Assembly: GCA_016185105.1 (NCBI GenBank)
Contig: JACPOE010000038.1
Span: forward strand, 1 to 34,996
Source of the DNA: Bdellovibrio sp.
Lineage (GTDB): Bacteria > Bdellovibrionota > UBA1018
Length of the DNA stretch: 34,996 nucleotides
Direction: 5' to 3'
The notes below the pieces were generated by a model. The model was not told where the DNA came from and ran no database searches. It saw only the letters and a list, made by a program, of their open reading frames with translations. A program made the translations under genes and the position numbers. The number at the start of each line of letters is the position of its first letter. Within the stretch, counting starts at the first letter, position 1. Of this stretch, positions 25,831-34,996 are shown one piece after another.

Positions 25831-25930
25831 GAGAAGATTTTGTTCGGGGACGCCACGCGGAAGCATGGCCAGGTCCTTTAAATTGAGTGGGAGCTTGGGT
25901 GATCTAAGCGTTTGAACCACGGAGGTAAGT

Positions 25931-26662
25931 ATGGCTGAAAAAAAGAAGAAGCTTAAGAATCGCGGCAAAAAATATTCTGATGCTGCTACCAAAGTAGATC
26001 CTGCAAAAAAATACACAGTAGCTGAAGCCTTCACACTGTTGCCTGAAGTGGCCTTTGCGAAGTTTGATGAGACTGTTGATGCAGCATTTAGCTTAGGGGT
26101 AGACCCGAAACATGCGGACCAGATGGTCCGAGGCGCTGTTGTTCTTCCTCATGGTATTGGGAAGACACTCCGTATTGCTGTTCTCGCTAAAGGCGACAAG
26201 GCTAAAGAAGCCACAGCTGCCGGCGCTGATTTTGTGGGCGCGGATGACCTCATTGAGAAGATTGCTGGGGGTTGGTTCGAATTCGATAAGATGATTGCTA
26301 CCCCAGATATGATGGTTGCTGTTTCCAAAATTGGTAAGGTCTTGGGCCCTCGTGGTTTGATGCCGAATCCAAAGCTAGGGACTGTCACTTTCGATGTATC
26401 TAAGGCTGTTAAGGAGCAAAAGCTCGGGAAAGTTGAATACCGAACAGAGAAGACCGGCATTATCCACGTAGCCATCGGAAAGAAGTCTTTTGGCTCTGAT
26501 AAATTGAGAGATAACTTCCTGGCGTTGGCTTCTGTGATTGTGAAGGCTAAGCCTCCCACCAGCAAGGGCACATATCTTAAAAATATCACTCTGTCCTCAA
26601 CCATGAGTCCTGGCATTGCAATGGATGCTCAGGATGTTTTGGCTGCTGCTGGATTGGCCTGA
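25931..26662 (+). CDS. rplA: 50S ribosomal protein uL1
   Basis: 243 residues with a basic start ([14 protein letters not shown]). Conserved core: [45 protein letters not shown] and the C-terminal [16 protein letters not shown]1 forms the mobile L1 stalk and is usually the translational repressor of its own operon. A strong GGAGGT precedes the ATG. The 100-base spacer before it is unusually long compared with E. coli, where rplK and rplA almost touch; I see no clear signal in it. Confidence 0.98.
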   Translation: MAEKKKKLKNRGKKYSDAATKVDPAKKYTVAEAFTLLPEVAFAKFDETVDAAFSLGVDPKHADQMVRGAVVLPHGIGKTLRIAVLAKGDKAKEATAAGADFVGADDLIEKIAGGWFEFDKMIATPDMMVAVSKIGKVLGPRGLMPNPKLGTVTFDVSKAVKEQKLGKVEYRTEKTGIIHVAIGKKSFGSDKLRDNFLALASVIVKAKPPTSKGTYLKNITLSSTMSPGIAMDAQDVLAAAGLA

Positions 26663-26687
26663 TTAAAATTTCCGGTTAGAGGTTTAT

Positions 26688-27227
26688 ATGAATCGTAATG
26701 AAAAAGTTGAATTAGCTGGTGCTCTAAAAGAAAAGTTTATGAAGGCCCAGGTCGCAATTTTTGCAGACTATAAGGGACTTTCAGCAACTCAAGCTGACAA
26801 TTTGCGTAAAGCATTGAGAGCTACTAAAGCTGAAGTAAAGGTTTTGAAAAACAACGTTGCTCGTCTGATTACTAAAGACGGCAGCATGGGAGCTGAAGCG
26901 AAGGAATTGATGGATTCCGTCGTTGGCCCCACTTTGGTCGCATTTGCAATGGAAGATCCTGCAGCTGCTGCTAAGGTTGTTTACAAGTTTGCTCAGGACA
27001 ATGAGGCTCTCAAACTGAAAGATAGCCTTATGGGCCAAAGGCGAGTCGATGCGTCTGGGATCGAAGCGCTTGCAAAGCTTCCGAGCAAGGAAGTTCTTAT
27101 CGGGAAGTTGTTGGCTACAATGAACGCTCCTGCTTCGAACTTAGTTGGTGTGCTTGCCGCGGTGCCGCGTAGTTTGGTTACCGTTTTGGCTGCTATCGAG
27201 AAAAAGAAAGCGAATCCCCAGGCGTGA
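26688..27227 (+). CDS. rplJ: 50S ribosomal protein uL10
   Basis: 179 residues. Begins MNRNEKVELAGALKEKF, with FADYKGLSATQADNLRK and NNVARLITKD in the rRNA-binding part; the C-terminal helix (LVGVLAAVPRSLVTVLAAIEKKK) holds the L7/L12 dimers. Only 25 bases separate it from rplA, so the structured L10 leader common in other bacteria cannot fit there. The 135-base structured gap lies after rplJ instead. Confidence 0.97.
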   Translation: MNRNEKVELAGALKEKFMKAQVAIFADYKGLSATQADNLRKALRATKAEVKVLKNNVARLITKDGSMGAEAKELMDSVVGPTLVAFAMEDPAAAAKVVYKFAQDNEALKLKDSLMGQRRVDASGIEALAKLPSKEVLIGKLLATMNAPASNLVGVLAAVPRSLVTVLAAIEKKKANPQA

Positions 27228-27319
27228 TGCCTCGGTTGGGGAGATCGATTTCAACTAACAACTAGGGATGGCTGTTAGAAATTAGGGTCCTAATTAAATG
27301 AACTAGAGGGACCTATCCC
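27216..27319 (+). promoter_or_regulatory. Four consecutive hairpins between rplJ and rplL
   Basis: (1) CCCCA/TGGGG with inner AGGC/GCCT (27216-27241, covering the rplJ stop); (2) CTAACA/TGTTAG (27255-27278); (3) AATTAGG/CCTAATT (27280-27295); (4) GGGA/TCCC (27308-27319). The series fills most of the 135-base spacer. A role in raising rplL output (L7/L12 is needed in excess) or in processing is plausible. Confidence 0.5.
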
Positions 27320-27362
27320 AATGTCAAGATGGCAGCGGGTGTGAAGTAAAAGAGGTATAAGC

Positions 27363-27743
27363 ATGTCTACCGCAATCACAAAGGAACAAGTTGTTTCTTT
27401 TATCAAAAATTCGTCCGTTCTCGAAATCGCCGAACTCGTAAAACAGTTGGAAACTGAACTGGGTGTTTCTGCTGCAGCTCCTGTAGCAGTAGCTGCTGGT
27501 CCAGCCGCTGCTGGTCCTGCTGCTGAAGCAAAGACCGAGTTCACCGTGGTTCTAGCTGCGGCCGGCGAGAAGAAAATCAATGTGATCAAAGAAGTCCGTG
27601 CGATCACAGGCCTTGGCTTGAAAGAAGCTAAGGATCTCGTAGAAGGCGCTCCTAAGACCTTGAAAGAGGGCGTCAATAAGCAGGAAGCCGAAGAAATGAA
27701 GAAGAAGCTGGAAGCTGAGGGAGCTAAGGTCGAGATTAAGTGA
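27363..27743 (+). CDS. rplL: 50S ribosomal protein bL12 (L7/L12)
   Basis: 126 residues. N-terminal dimerisation domain ([19 protein letters not shown]), an Ala/Pro/Gly-rich hinge (about 39-58) and the C-terminal factor-binding domain ([41 protein letters not shown]) ending GAKVEIK. Recruits translation GTPases. AGAGGT stands before the ATG. Confidence 0.98.
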   Translation: MSTAITKEQVVSFIKNSSVLEIAELVKQLETELGVSAAAPVAVAAGPAAAGPAAEAKTEFTVVLAAAGEKKINVIKEVRAITGLGLKEAKDLVEGAPKTLKEGVNKQEAEEMKKKLEAEGAKVEIK

Positions 27744-27787
27744 TCGGACTTTGCTCGCATTTTTTTGTACCTCTGGTTCAAAAATCG

Positions 27788-27835
27788 TACCGCGCCCTTG
27801 CCTTACTGAAAAAATCAGGTAGGCTGGGTGCGGTA
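27788..27835 (+). promoter_or_regulatory. Long hairpin in the rplL-rpoB spacer
   Basis: TACCGC (27788-27793) pairs with GCGGTA (27830-27835); inside, CCC/GGG and GCCTTACTGA/TCAGGTAGGC (eight of ten paired) close an A-rich loop. E. coli has an attenuator and RNase III site at the same place, so a similar role in lowering rpoB output or processing is likely. No T-run follows directly. Confidence 0.6.
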
Positions 27836-27867
27836 ACGAATTTCTATAGCCTTTATTAGGAGCAAGC

Positions 27868-30800
27868 ATGGGATCCCTGTTTTCGGAAAACCACCGAGTT
27901 CGTAAGGATTTCTCAAAAATTACCTCCCCGGTAGAGATTCCGAATCTGATAGAGCTTCAAAGAAAATCTTACGAGAAATTCTTGCAAGCTGAAGTCGAGC
28001 CTACAAAACGTGACAACTCCGGCCTACAGGCTGTGTTTAAGTCCGTTTTTCCAATTGAAGATTTTAACCGGACTGCTTCATTGGAGTTTGAAAGTTACGT
28101 CTTAGAAAAGCCAAAATATGACGTAATTGAGTGTCGGCAGCGAGGGATGACCTTTGCGGCTCCGTTAAAAATTACGGTTCGTCTTGTGGTCTACGATGTT
28201 GATGAGGAAGCCGGCACTCGTAACATCAGGGATATTAAAGAACAAGAAGTGTACATGGGTGAGATTCCGCTGATGACTGAAGCGGGGTCCTTTATCATCA
28301 ATGGCACTGAACGTGTTATTGTTTCCCAGCTTCACCGTTCGCCTGGTGTGATTTTTGACCACGACCAGGGAAAGAGCCATTCCAGCGGGAAGATCCTCTA
28401 TTCAGCAAGGGTCATTCCTCATCGTGGTTCGTGGTTGGATTTTGAATTCGATCACAAAGATATTTTGCATGCTCGAATTGACCGGAAGCGAAAGTTGCCG
28501 GCGACGATCATCTTGCGCGCAATGGGGATGTCCAATCAAGAAGTGTTAAATTACTTCTATCGAATTGAGAAAATCATCCTGGAAAAAGATGGCAAGTACT
28601 TCAAACTTGTTGACCTAGATATTTTAGCTGGGCAACGAGCAGAAGATGACATCCTTGATCCTAAAACAGGCGAAGTGATTGTTCGGAAGAATCGAAAATT
28701 TACAAAGGCTGTAATCAAGAAGATTCAAGACGCGGGTATCAAGCGACTTGAAATTCCTGTTGAAGCTGTAGTAGGACGCGTAGCGTCCGAAGACATTGTT
28801 GACGAGAAGACTGGAGAAGTACTTCTCGAGACTAATCAAGAACTTTCAGAAGCCAAAGTTGAGGAACTAAAAAACCGAGGTGTTAAAGAACTTCGTGTTA
28901 TTTTTACCGATAACTTGACCTATGGCGCGTTTATTCGCGATACATTGTCGCTGGATAAAATCTCGAGTCCTGAAGAGGCGTTGATCGAGATTTATAAGCG
29001 GATGCGTCCCGGTGATCCTCCGACTGTTGAGGCCGCTAAGCAACTTTTTGAAAACTTGTTTTTCAATGCTGACCGGTATGACTTGTCGCGGGTTGGTCGT
29101 CTTAAGTTAAATTATAAATTCCCAGAGAATGCGATTTCCGCTGAAACTACCATTCTTACCAAGCAGGATATCCTGTCGACTCTGTACTATTTGTGCGAGT
29201 TGAATAATGGTCGTGGAACGATTGACGATATCGATCATTTGGGGAATCGACGAGTTCGCGCCGTAGGCGAATTGATCGAAAATCAATACAGAATCGGCTT
29301 AGTTCGCATGGAGCGAGCCATCAAAGAACGCATGAGCATTCAGGAAATTGAAACACTGATGCCTCATGATTTGATTAACCAGAAGCCAGTCTCGGCCGTG
29401 GTTAAGGAGTTTTTCGGATCCAGTCAGCTGTCTCAGTTTATGGATCAGACCAACCCCTTGTCAGAAGTCACTCATAAGAGACGGCTTTCTGCTCTTGGTC
29501 CAGGCGGCTTGACACGTGAGAGAGCGGGTTTCGAGGTTCGAGACGTTCATAACACTCACTACGGTCGTATTTGTCCGATTGAGACTCCCGAAGGTCCGAA
29601 CATTGGTTTGATCGCTAGCTTGTCTACCTATGCAAGGGTGAATGAGTTTGGATTTATTGAAACGCCTTATCGCTTAGTACAAACGCGAAAGGTGATGGAA
29701 GACATTAAGTTTTTCACGGCCACCGAGGAAGAAAACAAGATTATTGCTCAAGTCGCGCCTGACGCGTTGAGGAGTGGTAAGCTTCCGGCGGAGTCCGTGT
29801 CTGCTCGACGAAAAGGGGACTTTGCATTGGTTAACCCCGATGATGTCGAGTTAATGGATGTTTCTCCAAATCAGCTCGTTTCTATTGCTGCATCCTTGAT
29901 CCCATTCCTAGAGCATGATGACGCGAACCGCGCTCTGATGGGTTCTAATATGCAGCGCCAAGCTGTTCCCTTGATTCGTACCCACGCACCTTTGGTGGGA
30001 ACTGGGATTGAGCGAGTGGTTGCGAGGGATTCTGGTCAAATCATTGTGAACAAGCATGATGGTGAAGTCATCATGGTTGATGGCACGAAGATTGTTGTCC
30101 GGAGAAACCACAGCAAGGGTGAAGAAGTCGGTTCAGATGTCGATATTTACAATCTGACCAAATATCAACGCTCCAACCAGAATACCTGTGTGACTCAGAG
30201 ACCAGTGGTCAACGTGAACGACAAGGTTAAGGCCGGAGACGTTCTAGCTGACGGTCCGGGCACTGATGCGGGTGAGTTGGCGTTAGGTCAGAATATCTTG
30301 ATCGCCTTCATGCCTTGGAGTGGTTACAACTTTGAGGACTCCATCCTGATTTCTGAGCGTCTGATCAAGGAAGACACCTTCACCTCGATTCATATCGAAG
30401 AGTTTGAATGTGTTGCTCGCGATACGAAACTCGGTAAGGAAGAAATTACTCGCGATATTCCGAATGTCGGGGAAGAAGCCCTGAAGGATTTGGATCAAAG
30501 CGGTATTATCCGTATTGGTGCGGAAGTAAAACCAGGCGATATCTTGGTCGGTAAGGTGACGCCTAAGGGTGAAACTCAGCTCTCTCCAGAAGAGAAACTC
30601 TTGCGAGCTATCTTTGGAGAAAAAGCAGGCGACGTTCGCGATACCTCTTTACGCGTGCCATCAGGTGTCCAAGGGATTGTGATTAATGCGCAGGTTTTTG
30701 CTCGGGAAGGAACTGAAGCAGACGAGCGCAGCAAGTCAATTCTAGAAGAGCAAGTGACTCGAATTCGCCGCGACGAGAGGATTGAAACCGATGCGATTCG

Positions 30801-32001
30801 GCAGTCCGCATTCGTTAAGATTGCGAGTTTGTTAGCGGGTTCTGCCACCACTGGCAAATTGCTTTCTGAGGACGGATCTGAAGAGCTTCTGAAAAAAGGT
30901 CAGAAGCTAGATGATGATGTTCTTAAAGCGATTCCCTTTGATCTCTTGGGCTTTATTCCCGTGAAGGACGAGCTTGAGCAAGAAGTCACCGGGATTATGC
31001 GAGTCGCAAAAGAGAAGATTGAAGCGGTCCGGTTCGTTTTCAAAGAGAAGACGGACAAGCTGAAGCGCGGCGATGAGTTGGCTCCTGGCGTGATCAAGAT
31101 GGTTAAAGTTCAGATTGCCATTAAACGTCGTCTTCAGGTTGGCGATAAAATGGCAGGTCGACACGGTAATAAAGGTGTGATCAGCCGAATTCTGCCAATG
31201 GAAGATATGCCGTTTATGGCAAACGGTACCGCAGTGGATATGGTTTTGAATCCGCTAGGGGTTCCTTCCCGAATGAACATCGGTCAGCTGCTCGAGGTCA
31301 CTCTCGGTTGGGCTGCTCATGGCATCGGTGAAAAAATCAATGCCTACCTAGATAACTTTAACTCGGAAAGACTTCGGAAGTTGCTGAAGGATACCTACGC
31401 TCACCCTGAGGTGGATAAGTATCTTGAGAAGGCTTCTGAGGCCGATCTGAAGCGAATGGCCTACCATATTCGGAGCGGTGTCCATGTGGCGACTCCTGTG
31501 TTCGATGGGGCTAGCGAGAAGGATATCGAACGGATGCTTAGCCTGGCAGATTTGCCAGCTCGTGGTCAGACCACCCTTTATGATGGTGTCACTGGCGAGC
31601 CGTTCGCTGAAGAAGTTACAGTCGGGATCATGTACATGCTGAAGCTTCACCATCTGGTTGAAGAAAAAATTCATGCACGAAGTATCGGACCTTATAGCTT
31701 AGTTACACAGCAGCCACTGGGCGGGAAAGCTCAGTTCGGGGGTCAGCGCCTTGGAGAAATGGAAGTGTGGGCATTGGAAGCCTACGGTGCTGCCTACGGT
31801 CTGCAGGAATTCTTAACTGTTAAGTCTGATGACGTTACAGGAAGAAACCGAATGTACGAGGCTATTGTTAAGGGCGAGCAGTTACTTGAGCCCGGATTGC
31901 CTGAGTCGTTTAACGTTCTAGTAAAAGAGCTCCAGAGTTTAGCTTTGAACGTCGAATTGATTGAGGATGAAGACAAGGAAATGAAAAGCGAACTGATTTG
32001 A
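27868..32001 (+). CDS. rpoB: RNA polymerase beta subunit
   Basis: 1377 residues, complete. Conserved: [15 protein letters not shown], the rifampicin region [20 protein letters not shown] followed by [45 protein letters not shown] and the C-terminal [20 protein letters not shown]. The residues at the usual rifampicin resistance positions (D of FMDQ, H of THKRR, S of RRLSALG) are wild type, so sensitivity is expected. Two KTGEV-containing repeats (near nt 28661 and 28808) lie in a lineage-typical insertion of the lobe region. AGGAGC precedes the ATG. Confidence 0.98.
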   Translation: MGSLFSENHRVRKDFSKITSPVEIPNLIELQRKSYEKFLQAEVEPTKRDNSGLQAVFKSVFPIEDFNRTASLEFESYVLEKPKYDVIECRQRGMTFAAPLKITVRLVVYDVDEEAGTRNIRDIKEQEVYMGEIPLMTEAGSFIINGTERVIVSQLHRSPGVIFDHDQGKSHSSGKILYSARVIPHRGSWLDFEFDHKDILHARIDRKRKLPATIILRAMGMSNQEVLNYFYRIEKIILEKDGKYFKLVDLDILAGQRAEDDILDPKTGEVIVRKNRKFTKAVIKKIQDAGIKRLEIPVEAVVGRVASEDIVDEKTGEVLLETNQELSEAKVEELKNRGVKELRVIFTDNLTYGAFIRDTLSLDKISSPEEALIEIYKRMRPGDPPTVEAAKQLFENLFFNADRYDLSRVGRLKLNYKFPENAISAETTILTKQDILSTLYYLCELNNGRGTIDDIDHLGNRRVRAVGELIENQYRIGLVRMERAIKERMSIQEIETLMPHDLINQKPVSAVVKEFFGSSQLSQFMDQTNPLSEVTHKRRLSALGPGGLTRERAGFEVRDVHNTHYGRICPIETPEGPNIGLIASLSTYARVNEFGFIETPYRLVQTRKVMEDIKFFTATEEENKIIAQVAPDALRSGKLPAESVSARRKGDFALVNPDDVELMDVSPNQLVSIAASLIPFLEHDDANRALMGSNMQRQAVPLIRTHAPLVGTGIERVVARDSGQIIVNKHDGEVIMVDGTKIVVRRNHSKGEEVGSDVDIYNLTKYQRSNQNTCVTQRPVVNVNDKVKAGDVLADGPGTDAGELALGQNILIAFMPWSGYNFEDSILISERLIKEDTFTSIHIEEFECVARDTKLGKEEITRDIPNVGEEALKDLDQSGIIRIGAEVKPGDILVGKVTPKGETQLSPEEKLLRAIFGEKAGDVRDTSLRVPSGVQGIVINAQVFAREGTEADERSKSILEEQVTRIRRDERIETDAIRQSAFVKIASLLAGSATTGKLLSEDGSEELLKKGQKLDDDVLKAIPFDLLGFIPVKDELEQEVTGIMRVAKEKIEAVRFVFKEKTDKLKRGDELAPGVIKMVKVQIAIKRRLQVGDKMAGRHGNKGVISRILPMEDMPFMANGTAVDMVLNPLGVPSRMNIGQLLEVTLGWAAHGIGEKINAYLDNFNSERLRKLLKDTYAHPEVDKYLEKASEADLKRMAYHIRSGVHVATPVFDGASEKDIERMLSLADLPARGQTTLYDGVTGEPFAEEVTVGIMYMLKLHHLVEEKIHARSIGPYSLVTQQPLGGKAQFGGQRLGEMEVWALEAYGAAYGLQEFLTVKSDDVTGRNRMYEAIVKGEQLLEPGLPESFNVLVKELQSLALNVELIEDEDKEMKSELI

Positions 32002-32003
32002 AG

Positions 32004-32062
32004 AATGCGGTAGTTCATAACCGCACTGGGACACACCCGTGCGGTTATGAACGCCATGCATT
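32004..32062 (+). promoter_or_regulatory. Very long hairpin between rpoB and rpoC
   Basis: GTTCATAACCGCAC (32013-32026) and GTGCGGTTATGAAC (32039-32052) are perfect 14-base inverted copies. The stem continues inward, after one bulged T, with GGG/CCC around ACACA, and outward with GGT/GCC and AATGC/GCATT, for about 25 pairs in all. It starts two bases after the rpoB stop and lacks a T-run. Likely a processing (RNase III) or differential expression element. Confidence 0.8.
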
Positions 32063-32066
32063 ATAG

Positions 32067-34996
<2,930 letters not shown>

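Overview
The window is a chromosomal housekeeping region of a Gram-negative bacterium. Signs are an outer-membrane-type secreted protein, SecE with three membrane spans, class-2 PyrD and an NtrY/NtrX-type sigma-54 two-component pair. The order tRNA-Thr, tRNA-Tyr, tRNA-Thr, tuf, rpmG, tRNA-Trp, secE, nusG, rplKAJL, rpoBC is the classic proteobacterial one. With the NtrYX-like pair, a proS of the eukaryote/archaea-like class and the acyl-CoA dehydrogenase, it suggests a delta-type bacterium, perhaps Bdellovibrionota. That placement is inference from gene content and remembered sequence style, not from a search.

Layout. 1-1876: queC 3' end and a PLP decarboxylase. 1873-5250 (-): a 1125-residue membrane protein with a CPBP protease core and a duplicated outer domain. 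5286-7832: a GlcD/D2HGDH-type FAD dehydrogenase convergent with serA. 7861-10055: rsgA convergent with an acyl-CoA dehydrogenase. 10165-12662: an RsmB-type rRNA methyltransferase and pyrD. 12661-12890 (-): a 23-residue lysine-rich peptide gene with promoter, Shine-Dalgarno and terminator. 13086-20651: a colinear run of degenerate GGDEF protein, NtrY-like kinase, NtrX-like regulator, proS, pyrF and a SpoU methyltransferase. 20635-22302 (-): a class I glutamine amidotransferase and a secreted barrel-like protein. 22466-34996: tRNAs, tuf and the ribosomal/RNA polymerase operon, cut by the window end in rpoC.

The most striking result is a set of five apparent deletions in otherwise conserved genes. 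rpoC loses the first zinc-finger region right after Cys70 (about 130 nt, frame changed). proS loses about 17 nt near its start. The NtrY-like kinase loses its N-terminal membrane region. tRNA-Tyr stops after the D arm and the tRNA-Gly expected next is absent. serA ends halfway through its ACT domain exactly where the convergent dehydrogenase also ends. Several of these genes are essential, so a faulty assembly or mixed-strain consensus is the most likely explanation and the reading frames here should not be trusted blindly.

Other points of interest: rpmG's stop codon lies partly inside tRNA-Trp; the spacers of the rpl-rpo operon carry long hairpins (especially rpoB-rpoC, rplL-rpoB and rplJ-rplL); and four of five convergent gene pairs overlap at their stop codons. 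I saw no CRISPR array, insertion sequence, prophage or defence island, and no obviously new multi-gene system.
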